From Acetobacteraceae bacterium (GTDB lineage: Bacteria; Pseudomonadota; Alphaproteobacteria; Acetobacterales; Acetobacteraceae): 64,000 nucleotides of DNA. The stretch covers positions 410,025 to 474,024 of the forward strand of contig CANJLW010000001.1 of assembly GCA_947475245.1 (NCBI GenBank), in the 5' to 3' direction. The notes beneath the pieces were generated by a model, which saw nothing but the letters and a program-made list of their open reading frames with translations, had not been told where the DNA came from and searched no databases. Numbering within the stretch: the first letter of the stretch is position 1; each line of letters begins with the position of its first letter. Below are positions 27,862-34,826 of this stretch, in pieces. A program made the position numbers and the translations under genes.

Positions 27862-29004
27862 ATGCGCAGGAATGCAGTCGCGGTCGTTGGCGCCGCTGAA
27901 ACCACCAAACTCGGCGTCATCCCCGAACTCTCTCAGCTCGGCCTTCACGCCGACGCCGCCCTGAACGCCATGGCCGATTGCGGCCTGCGGCCCAAGGACA
28001 TCGACGGGATCGCCACGGCCGGCGAGACGCCGGTACAATTGGCCCATTACCTCGGGATTACACCGACCTGGGTTGACGGCACGTCGGTCGGCGGATGCTC
28101 GTTCATGCTGCATGTGCGTCATGCGGCGGCGGCGATCGAGGCCGGATTGGCGAAGACGATCCTGATCACGCATGGTGAAAGCGGCAAGTCGCGCGTCGGC
28201 AACCCCGGCCGCACCGTGCCGCCGTCGTCGCTGAACGGGCAGTTCGAACAGCCGTTCGGCCCGATGGGCCCCCCCAGCATGTTCACGATTCCCGTGCTGC
28301 GCTACATGAAGACCTATGGCGTGACCGAGGAGCAGATTGCTCAGGTCTGCGTCGTGCAGCGCGAATGGGCGGGCATGAACCCTCGCGCGACGTTCCGCAA
28401 CCCGATCACCACCGACGACGTGCTGAACAGCCGTATGATCGCCTGGCCGTTCCGGTTGCTGATGTGCTGTCTGGTGACCGATGGCGGCGGCGCGCTGATC
28501 CTGACCTCCGCCGATCGGGCGAAGGACTTCCCGACGAAGCCGGTCTATATCCAGGGCACCGGCGAAAGCGTCGAGACACCGATGGTGTCGCAGATGGAGG
28601 ATTTCACGTCCTCTCGCGCGTTCCGCGTGGCGGGGCCGACGGCGTTCCAGCAGGCCGGCATCAGCCGTAACGATGTCGATCACCTGATGATCTATGACGC
28701 CTTCGCGCATCTGCCGATCTACGGCCTGGAAGACCTCGGCTTCCTGCCGCGCGGCGAGGCGGCGGCGTTCATCGCCGGACGCAACACCGCGCCGGGCGGT
28801 TCGTTGCCGTTGAACACCAATGGTGGCGGTCTGTCGTATATGCATTCCGGCATGTACGGGATGTATGCGCTGCAAGAGAGCGTGCGCCAGATGCGGGGCA
28901 CGGCGGCGGCGCAGATCGACGGGGCGAAAGTGTCCGTCTGTCACGGCGTCGGCGGGATGTTCGCGGCTTCGGGCACGATCATCTTCACGAACGAGCCGGT
29001 CTAA
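27862..29004 (+). CDS. Thiolase-like (SCP2/acetyl-CoA acetyltransferase) enzyme
   Basis: 380 residues. The nucleophile is Cys79 in VGGCSFMLH. C-terminal hallmarks are GGLSYMHSGMYGMYAL and VCHGVGGMFAASGTIIF with catalytic His. It belongs to the lipid-transfer/SCPx-type thiolases that work as a complex with a DUF35 protein, here the preceding gene. These usually cleave or retro-aldol-cleave acyl-CoA side chains (as in steroid Ltp/ChsH2 systems). The actual substrate is open. Its last codons are partly echoed by a degraded copy at 29834-29904. Confidence 0.9.
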   Translation: MRRNAVAVVGAAETTKLGVIPELSQLGLHADAALNAMADCGLRPKDIDGIATAGETPVQLAHYLGITPTWVDGTSVGGCSFMLHVRHAAAAIEAGLAKTILITHGESGKSRVGNPGRTVPPSSLNGQFEQPFGPMGPPSMFTIPVLRYMKTYGVTEEQIAQVCVVQREWAGMNPRATFRNPITTDDVLNSRMIAWPFRLLMCCLVTDGGGALILTSADRAKDFPTKPVYIQGTGESVETPMVSQMEDFTSSRAFRVAGPTAFQQAGISRNDVDHLMIYDAFAHLPIYGLEDLGFLPRGEAAAFIAGRNTAPGGSLPLNTNGGGLSYMHSGMYGMYALQESVRQMRGTAAAQIDGAKVSVCHGVGGMFAASGTIIFTNEPV

Positions 29005-29030
29005 GGACTTCCGAGACCGAACGTCAGGAA

Positions 29031-29060
29031 CGGTGTGGCGAGCGACAGCTTGCCACACCG
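29031..29060 (+). terminator. Strong hairpin after the thiolase-like gene
   Basis: 13-bp stem (CGGTGTGGCGAGC / GCTTGCCACACCG, one G-U pair) with a GACA loop, 26 bases past the stop. No T tract. The most stable hairpin in this intergenic region. Confidence 0.6.
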
Positions 29061-29143
29061 GGGCTTGGCGAAGGAGAGGTTCGGCTTCCCGGGGATGATT
29101 CTCAATGGGAGTATGAAAGCGTACGACGATCTGAGCCAGTAGC

Positions 29144-29157
29144 GTTCAAATTTGAAC
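29144..29157. repeat. Perfect 14-bp palindrome
   Basis: GTTCAAATTTGAAC reads the same on both strands. A/T-rich palindromes of this length are typical protein-binding sites. It lies 256 bases before hicB; no owner is evident. Confidence 0.5.
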
Positions 29158-29412
29158 CGGCCACGATACCATAGGTACTGATGTGGTCCGCGAAATGGCG
29201 ATAAGCACTTCGCATTGATACTCCCCAATGCGGCCATGACGGAGACAATTTAATTTGCGGCGTAGACTCTGAGTGTCGTATTGTAAAAACAGGATGTTCG
29301 ACCGATGTGGGGATATTCAGAGGTATCCTTAATCAGCGATAGGTCATGATGCTTATTCCGCAGCACCTGTCGCAGACGTCGTTTCCCCTTATGCTCGGAC
29401 CTGGAGCACATC

Positions 29413-29616
29413 ATGCTGAAGATCGAAGTCGAACAGGAAGACGGCGGACGCTGGATCGCCGAGGTGCCCGCACTCGCCGGCGCGCTGTCATATGGCGCGA
29501 CCGAGACCGAAGCTCGCACACGGGTCGCGGCGCTCGTCTATCGCATCATCGCCGATCGGCTGGAGCATGGCGAACCGGTGCCGGTTGAAGCACGAGACCT
29601 TTTCGCCCCTGCATGA
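29413..29616 (+). CDS. hicB: HicB-type antitoxin
   Basis: 67 residues with the short alpha/beta HicB core: LKIEVEQEDGGRWIAEVPALAGALSYG followed by TEARTRVAALVYRIIADRL. It is a compact form without a C-terminal DNA-binding domain. It should neutralise the toxin encoded directly downstream, with a 4-base ATGA overlap. The order is antitoxin first, the reverse of E. coli hicAB. ATG 29413 has GGAGC upstream. Confidence 0.8.
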   Translation: MLKIEVEQEDGGRWIAEVPALAGALSYGATETEARTRVAALVYRIIADRLEHGEPVPVEARDLFAPA

Positions 29617-29825
29617 CCAATTGGCCCGCAGTCAGGGCATCAACCCTCTTACGTGCGCTCTATCGCAACGGCTGGTCGCTCAAGCGGCAATCGGGTTCGC
29701 ACCGGGTCCTGGCAAAGGACGGCCTCCCCGATTACGTTTTCGCCTTTCACGACGGTGAGGAAATTGGCCCGCGCATGCTCGCGCGTATTGCCAGGCACAC
29801 GGGGTTGCAACCCGAGGACTTGTAG
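29613..29825 (+). CDS. hicA: HicA-type mRNA interferase toxin
   Basis: 70 residues, dsRBD-like HicA fold. The segment LKRQSGSHRVLAKDG holds the GSH motif with the catalytic His; the C-terminal EIGPRMLARIARHTGLQPEDL (given in part: GPRMLARIARHTG) is the conserved helix. It should cleave mRNA when free of HicB. Start ATG overlaps the hicB stop, so the pair is translationally coupled. Its setting in an AT-richer patch suggests acquisition by transfer. Confidence 0.85.
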   Translation: MTNWPAVRASTLLRALYRNGWSLKRQSGSHRVLAKDGLPDYVFAFHDGEEIGPRMLARIARHTGLQPEDL

Positions 29826-29833
29826 GAGCGCGC

Positions 29834-29904
29834 GATCAGCGAAGCCGGGACGAACTGATGATCCACGGCCTGGAAGAGCTCGGCTTCCCGTTAACGAACG
29901 AGCG
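29834..29904 (+). pseudogene. Degraded fragment resembling the 3' part of the thiolase-like gene
   Basis: Short blocks here appear in the same order as in the thiolase-like gene at 27862-29004: ATCAGC; CTGATGAT; a 24-base block (29865-29888) differing at one position from 28721-28744; and ACGAACGAGC (29894-29903 against 28987-28996). The spacing implies one 27-base deletion and one larger deletion of about 240 bases. It may come from this gene or a paralogue. No open frame remains. Confidence 0.45.
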
Positions 29905-29916
29905 AAATCGATAAAT

Positions 29917-30606
29917 CTACCCCGCATCGCGCAGGCCGAAGGCCTCGAACAATCCCCGTCGCCCCAGCGGCGTAACGGTCACCGCGCGCGTCGTGGGCGA
30001 ACGTCTGATCCAATCCCGATCCAGGCAGTATTGGCAAAGCGCCGCGCCGAGCATGCCGGCGATGTGGGGGCGACGTTCGCTCCAATCCAGGCAGGGGCGG
30101 CAAAGCAGGCGGCGGCTCGACGTCGGCCGATTGAATGCGATGCCCAATCCGGAAAGAAGCGTCTGTCCGCTATCCGTGACCAGGCCCGCGTCGTGGTCGA
30201 GTTCCACATGTCCCCGCGCCACCAGCGCATCGGCCAGGCCGACACCCAGCCGCCCCGCCAGATGATCGTAGCAGGTGCGCGCGTCGCGCAGCGCCTTGTC
30301 GCGCGGACCGACTGTGATCGGCCGAACAATATTGCCGGCTAGGTGCATGATGCCCTCCACCATGCGCGCGACGTCTTGCGAGGCGAGCCGATGGTAGCGG
30401 TGCCGCCCCTGGCATTCGACCGTCAGCAGCCCGGCGGTCGTCATGCGCGCAAGGTGCGTGCTGGCGGTTTGCGCGGCGATGCCCGCGGCGGTGGCGAGTT
30501 CTCCGGCGGTCAAGGCGCGGTTGTCCATCAGCGCCGTCAGCATCGCGGCCCGGGCGGGCTCGCCGATCAACGCGGCGATTTCGGCGATCCGGTTGGTGTT
30601 TGTCAT
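29917..30606 (-). CDS. ArsR-type winged helix transcriptional regulator
   Basis: 229 residues. The N-terminal 95 residues are an ArsR-like winged helix (IAEIAALIGEPARAAMLTALM, then GELATAAGIAAQTASTHLARM as recognition region). The C-terminal domain contains DARTCYDHLAGRLGV and two Cys-bearing stretches, CRPCLDW and CQYCLDRDW. This extended ArsR subfamily is widespread but its ligand is unknown; the Cys pairs could bind metal or sense redox. ATG 30606 was chosen because the helix-turn-helix begins there. It is divergent from the MFS transporter and probably represses it. Confidence 0.85.
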   Translation of the reverse strand: MTNTNRIAEIAALIGEPARAAMLTALMDNRALTAGELATAAGIAAQTASTHLARMTTAGLLTVECQGRHRYHRLASQDVARMVEGIMHLAGNIVRPITVGPRDKALRDARTCYDHLAGRLGVGLADALVARGHVELDHDAGLVTDSGQTLLSGLGIAFNRPTSSRRLLCRPCLDWSERRPHIAGMLGAALCQYCLDRDWIRRSPTTRAVTVTPLGRRGLFEAFGLRDAG

Positions 30607-30707
30607 GATCGGCCTCACGGGAAGGGCGACAGCATAGGTGACCGCGGCACGGAATGCTTCGGTCGGGATCGAGGTTTGGTCCTCGGCGCGCACGCTAAAT
30701 AGGATCG

Positions 30708-31961
30708 ATGAAAACACACATCCCCGTGCGAAAGCTGGTCCCCATGAATAAGCGCTTCTTTGGTTGGCGCGTTGTCGCGGCGGCCTTCGTGTTGGCCGTG
30801 TTCGGCTGGGGTGTCGGGTTCTATGGTCCACCGGTCTTCCTGCAAACGGTCAGGGAGGCACGGGGCTGGTCGGTCGCGATCGTATCGACCGCGGTGACGA
30901 CGCATTTTCTGATTGGCGCTTTGGTGGTCGCCAATCTGCCGAAGCTCTACCGCCTGTTCGGCGTGCCGCGTGTCACCAAACTCGCGGCGGTGTCGCTGGC
31001 CGCCGGTGTTGTCGGTTGGTCGCTGGCGGCGGAGCCTTGGCAGTTGTTTGTCGCCACGCTGTTCAGCGGCGCGGGCTGGGTCGGGATGGGGGCGGCGGCG
31101 ATCAATGCGATCGTGGCGACATGGTTCGCGCGCGCCCGTCCGGCGGCGCTGGCGATGGCCTATAACGGCGCGAGCATCGGCGGCGTCATCTTTGCCCCGC
31201 TTTGGGTCGCCGCGATCGGCTGGCTTGGATTCCCGATGGCGACGATGGCGATCGGCGCGGTCATGGTGGTCGCCATCTGGATTTTGGCCGATCTGTTCTT
31301 CGCGACGACGCCGAGCGGGATGGGATTGACCCAGGACGGCGACGCGGTGGGGGGGCCCTTGCGGTCCGTGACGTCGCCCCTGGCGCGTCCATTGCCCGGC
31401 CCGCTATTGTGGCGCGATCCGCGATTTCTGACTCTGGCGGCCGGCATGGCCTGCGGGTTGTTCGCGCAGATCGGTTTGCTTGCCCATCTGTATTCGCTGC
31501 TGGTCCCGGTCCTGGGCGCGGGTTCGGCGGGCATACTGTTGGGGGCGGCGACGGCGGTCGCGATCGTCGGGCGGACATCGGTGGGGTGGATGATGCCGGT
31601 CGGGGCGGATCGCAGGCTGTGGTTGTCGTTCAGCTATGCGGTCCAGGTCGCGGGCTCTCTGGGTTTGCTGCTTGCAGGGGGAAGCGACACGGCGCTGTTG
31701 ATCCTGGGCGTGCTGTTGTTCGGACTGGGGATCGGCAACGCGACATCCGTGCCGCCGCTGATCGCGCAGGTGGAATTCGTGAAGGAGGACGTCGCCCGCG
31801 TCGTGCCGCTGATCGTGGCCATGTCGCAGGCAGGCTATGCCTTCGCCCCCGCGCTGTTCGGTCTGTTGCGCGATACGGACACGGCACCGCGCCTGTTCAT
31901 CGCCGCCGCGACAATCCAGATGGCGGCCATTCTGTTCATGCTGCTCGGGCGGCGGCGCTAA
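30708..31961 (+). CDS. MFS transporter
   Basis: 417 residues with twelve predicted membrane helices and the start FFGWRVVAAAFVLAVFGWGVGFYGPP (partly quoted: FGWGVGFYGPP), typical of the monocarboxylate/oxalate-like MFS branch. It probably exports or imports an organic acid or drug at the inner membrane. ATG 30708 has AGGA at good spacing; a second Met at codon 13 (30744) is nearer to where homologues usually start. Divergent ArsR gene lies 101 bases away. Confidence 0.85.
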   Translation: MKTHIPVRKLVPMNKRFFGWRVVAAAFVLAVFGWGVGFYGPPVFLQTVREARGWSVAIVSTAVTTHFLIGALVVANLPKLYRLFGVPRVTKLAAVSLAAGVVGWSLAAEPWQLFVATLFSGAGWVGMGAAAINAIVATWFARARPAALAMAYNGASIGGVIFAPLWVAAIGWLGFPMATMAIGAVMVVAIWILADLFFATTPSGMGLTQDGDAVGGPLRSVTSPLARPLPGPLLWRDPRFLTLAAGMACGLFAQIGLLAHLYSLLVPVLGAGSAGILLGAATAVAIVGRTSVGWMMPVGADRRLWLSFSYAVQVAGSLGLLLAGGSDTALLILGVLLFGLGIGNATSVPPLIAQVEFVKEDVARVVPLIVAMSQAGYAFAPALFGLLRDTDTAPRLFIAAATIQMAAILFMLLGRRR

Positions 31962-31964
31962 AGC

Positions 31965-32696
31965 CTATCCCGCTTGCGCCATGTCGATCGGCTCGAACAC
32001 TGCCCGATGCGGCGGTCCGGCGGCGAAACGCCAGATCGGCGTCCCGTTTGCCGGCAGCGCGACGAGGGACGAACTGACCGTGCCGAAGCCGCCGCGCGGG
32101 ACGACGTTCAACTGCTGTGCGCTTTCCCCGGAACGATCCGACAGAATGGTTTCCCAGGTGTTCCAGTCGTTCGGCGTCGGGGCCGGCTCGGTTTCAAACC
32201 GAGGCAGATGTCGCGCCACGCGCGGGCTGTCGTAATCGTTCGGATCATGCGCGGTCACCATCGACACGCCTTCCGGCAGGCGTTCGACGACCAAGGGTCC
32301 GTGCCCGACTCCACGCACGAAGAATGCTCCGGCCGCATCCGCCACGACAAGATTGAACCCGCGCCATGCGCCGCCGTTCAAGGTCGCGAATTCGGCCGCC
32401 GCCGCCTCCGCGGTGTCGTGGGCCAGCGCCATCAGCGGCAGTTCGCCGCGACTGCGCTTGCCGTCGGCCGGCCCCAGCGTTCCCTGGCGGTTCAGTACGG
32501 CGGCGACAACGCCGGCTCGGTTCATCCCCATCCAGGTTCCCCCGGCGGAACGATCGCGTCCGGCGACGATATGCGGATACTCCGGCCAGTACGCGGCGGG
32601 CAAATCCCAGGCGCGATCGAGGCGCTCATCCCGATTGGCGGCGAGCAACAACGGCCAATCATGACCGGGACGATGAAGGACAACGACGGTACACAC
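31965..32696 (-). CDS. NRDE/TANGO2 family protein
   Basis: 243 residues starting (V)CTVVVLHRPG, with the eponymous NRDE motif at about 21-24 (AANRDERLDR), then AGRDRSAGGTWMG and GFNLVVAD. The N-terminal Cys2 implies an Ntn-hydrolase-like processing site after Met removal, a known trait of this family; the biochemical role is not settled, and lipid or heme handling has been proposed. GTG 32696 with AAGG upstream was preferred because it places Cys second. Its stop is three bases from the convergent MFS stop. Confidence 0.82.
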   Translation of the reverse strand: MCTVVVLHRPGHDWPLLLAANRDERLDRAWDLPAAYWPEYPHIVAGRDRSAGGTWMGMNRAGVVAAVLNRQGTLGPADGKRSRGELPLMALAHDTAEAAAAEFATLNGGAWRGFNLVVADAAGAFFVRGVGHGPLVVERLPEGVSMVTAHDPNDYDSPRVARHLPRFETEPAPTPNDWNTWETILSDRSGESAQQLNVVPRGGFGTVSSSLVALPANGTPIWRFAAGPPHRAVFEPIDMAQAG

Positions 32697-32759
32697 GCGC
32701 GACACCTTGCCCGAACCAGGCGTCTTGTCAAAACGCGCGAGCGACCGTAGCAGAGGCGC

Positions 32760-32960
32760 ATGGTGAATCGCGGCGAAATCTTGTGGCTTGGGATATCCTC
32801 CGGCGTCATGGGCGCTTTGGTGGGTGGCATGATGCTGGGCATCGGCATGGACCTGATCGTAAACGGTCAGCCCTGGGGTTGGTTGCTGCTGCTGCCCGCC
32901 GCGCCGGTTTCGGCGTTTCCGGGCTGGATGCTGGCGCGAAAACTGGCGCGCCAGCTCTGA
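32760..32960 (+). CDS. Small predicted membrane protein, unknown function
   Basis: 66 residues with two hydrophobic segments (about 9-31 and 38-55) separated by a short GQPWG turn and ending in a basic tail LARKLARQL. It starts at ATG 32760, behind GAGGCGC. I do not recognise a family. It is divergent from the NRDE gene and 58 bases upstream of the metallophosphoesterase, with which it may be co-transcribed. Confidence 0.5.
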   Translation: MVNRGEILWLGISSGVMGALVGGMMLGIGMDLIVNGQPWGWLLLLPAAPVSAFPGWMLARKLARQL

Positions 32961-33018
32961 TCCGGGTCCTCTCTCGGCAAGCAAGCGTGTTGCCGACTAC
33001 GGCCGCGCCGAGCTTCGC

Positions 33019-33780
33019 ATGACGATCGTCTTCATCGGCGACATCCATCGCAATTGGGACAAGGTGGAACGGGGCATCGCCGCGCTCGACCGATTGCCCA
33101 AGGCGGCGATCTTGTTGGGCGATATTGAGTGTACCGCACCGTTGGACGAACTTGCCGCCCCATTGCTCGACCGCGGTATTGCGGTGCACTGGATCTTCGG
33201 CAATCACGACAACGACGGCGGGGCGGAGATGTGGCACAACCTCGCCGAACCCGAGCGTAATCCGCGCACCCGCGACGGCGCGCTGCATGGACGGGTCACG
33301 GAAATTCAGGGGCTGCGCATCGCCGGTCTCGGCGGCACCTTCCGCCCCCGCGTCTGGTCCCCGCCCACGCCCGCTCGGCTGCGTCGGCGCGTCGAACTGC
33401 CCGATGACCTCGCTTCCCTGGGTGCCGCCTATGGCCATGCGCAGCGGGAGGCCTTGGCCCATTCGTTGAGCACCGCCGCGATTTGGCCCGAAGATGTGGA
33501 AGCGTTGGCCGACCAGAAAGCCGATATTCTCGTCACGCACGAGGCGCCGAGCAGCCACGGGGCGGGAAAGGAGACGCTGGATCGATTGGCGCGGGATATG
33601 GGGGCGCGACTCGTTGTGCACGGGCATCATCACGTCACCTACCGCGCGACGTCCGACGACGGACTTCGGGTCATGGGGGTCGCCGCCGCCTGGGGGGCTA
33701 CGATCGACGGCGATGTGCTGTGGAACGGTGAAAAACCCCGTCCGATACACAGTTTTCCGGATGGCTGGTCGCCTCCTTGA
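33019..33780 (+). CDS. Metallophosphoesterase
   Basis: 253 residues with the full calcineurin-like metal-site series: FIGDIHRNW (D, H), LLGDIE (D), GNHDND (N, H), LVTHEAPS (H) and VHGHHH (H, H). Substrates in this family range from phosphodiesters to nucleotides and cannot be told here. ATG 33019 opens the conserved strand directly. It is presumably cytosolic. Confidence 0.88.
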   Translation: MTIVFIGDIHRNWDKVERGIAALDRLPKAAILLGDIECTAPLDELAAPLLDRGIAVHWIFGNHDNDGGAEMWHNLAEPERNPRTRDGALHGRVTEIQGLRIAGLGGTFRPRVWSPPTPARLRRRVELPDDLASLGAAYGHAQREALAHSLSTAAIWPEDVEALADQKADILVTHEAPSSHGAGKETLDRLARDMGARLVVHGHHHVTYRATSDDGLRVMGVAAAWGATIDGDVLWNGEKPRPIHSFPDGWSPP

Positions 33781-33802
33781 GACGCGATGGATAAGTCGTT
33801 AT

Positions 33803-33829
33803 GAGCGGCGGACGTGAACCACGCCGCTC
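33803..33829 (+). terminator. Hairpin between metallophosphoesterase and livH
   Basis: Perfect 8-bp stem (GAGCGGCG / CGCCGCTC) with an 11-base loop, 22 bases past the stop and 39 bases before the livH start. No T tract; it could terminate the first gene or act in the livH leader. Confidence 0.45.
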
Positions 33830-33868
33830 CTACAGACAGACCGGCACCAGGGAGGCTGACGAAAAGCG

Positions 33869-34825
33869 GTGGACCTCGAAAACCTTATCGAGAACGTGCT
33901 GAACGCGCTGACGGCGGGCATTACGATCGGATGTATCTACGGGCTGATGTGTATCGGCCTGGGACTCATTTTCGGCATTATGAAGGTCGTCAACTTCGCG
34001 CAGGGCGAGCTTTTGATGCTCGGCATGTTTGCGAGTCTGTACCTGGTCACCGGCGGCGGTGTGTTGGCATTTCTGGGGCCGTATATCGGGCCGTTCGTCG
34101 GCGCGCTGCTGGCCGGGCCGATCATCTTCATCGCCGGCGGCTTCATGCACAAGTTTCTGATCAGTCGTGTCTCGGGACTGCGAACGGCGGGAACGATCGA
34201 CGACGGGCATTTTGGCCAGTTGATCATCACGCTTGGTATTTCGCTGATCTTGCAGAACGGCGGCATGATCGTGTTCGGCTCCACCCCCGCTTCGGTGCGT
34301 ACGCCGCTGTCGTCCAGCGCGTTTCAGTTGGGGCCGATTTACGGCGACGCCACGGTGTTCCTGAACAAGGCGAAGCTGATCGCCTGCGCGGTTGCCATCG
34401 TCACCGCCATTGCGTTGTATTTCTTGCTGGAGTTCACGCGTATCGGCAAGGCGCTGCGCGCGGCGGCGGATAATCCGACGGCCGCGACGTATATGGGCAT
34501 CGACGTGGACAAGTACTATCGCATGGCATTCGGCCTGGGCAGCGGCATCACCGCGATCGCCGGCGGGCTGATGGCGACGTATCTGTCGTTCGGGCCGTTT
34601 GTCGGTTTCGACTACGTGATCATCATGTATTCCGGCGTTGTGCTGGGCGGTATCGGCTCCATCATGGGGGCCTTCTGGGGCGGTTTGACGGTTGGGTTCG
34701 TGCAGCAGTTTTCCGCGCTGATCCTGCCGCCGCAATTGCAGAACGCGGCGATCTTCATCGTGTTCCTGTTGATCGTGCTGCTGCGACCGCAGGGCTTGTT
34801 CGGCCGTTCGGCGGAGCGCGCGTGA
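33869..34825 (+). CDS. livH: Branched-chain amino acid-type ABC transporter permease LivH
   Basis: 318 residues, about eight membrane helices, with the LivH signatures YGLMCIGLGLIFGIMKVVNFAQGE (quoted in part: FGIMKVVNFAQGE) near the N-terminus and IGKALRAAADNPTAA in the cytosolic loop that contacts the ATPase. First gene of a five-gene HAAT transport operon. GTG 33869 follows GGGAGG. The family also carries urea, amides, aromatic acids and other ligands, so branched-chain amino acids are not implied. Confidence 0.92.
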   Translation: MDLENLIENVLNALTAGITIGCIYGLMCIGLGLIFGIMKVVNFAQGELLMLGMFASLYLVTGGGVLAFLGPYIGPFVGALLAGPIIFIAGGFMHKFLISRVSGLRTAGTIDDGHFGQLIITLGISLILQNGGMIVFGSTPASVRTPLSSSAFQLGPIYGDATVFLNKAKLIACAVAIVTAIALYFLLEFTRIGKALRAAADNPTAATYMGIDVDKYYRMAFGLGSGITAIAGGLMATYLSFGPFVGFDYVIIMYSGVVLGGIGSIMGAFWGGLTVGFVQQFSALILPPQLQNAAIFIVFLLIVLLRPQGLFGRSAERA

Positions 34826-34826
34826 C

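Larger units (their letters stand above)
29005..29412. other. Non-coding, AT-richer stretch before hicBA
   Basis: 408 bases that look unlike the surrounding sequence: lower GC from about 29100 on. It holds the hairpin at 29031-29060, the palindrome at 29144-29157, and no frame with recognisable homology. A minus-strand frame of 78 codons (29001-29237) has no features I can place. The hicB promoter is presumably in 29340-29400, where TATGCT at about 29389 is a possible -10 element. The stretch could be the scar of an inserted element. Confidence 0.5.

Noticed and set aside
29001-29237. A 78-codon minus-strand frame in the AT-richer patch as a gene or transposase remnant
   Set aside because: No transposase motif, no ribosome site and no homology I can name.
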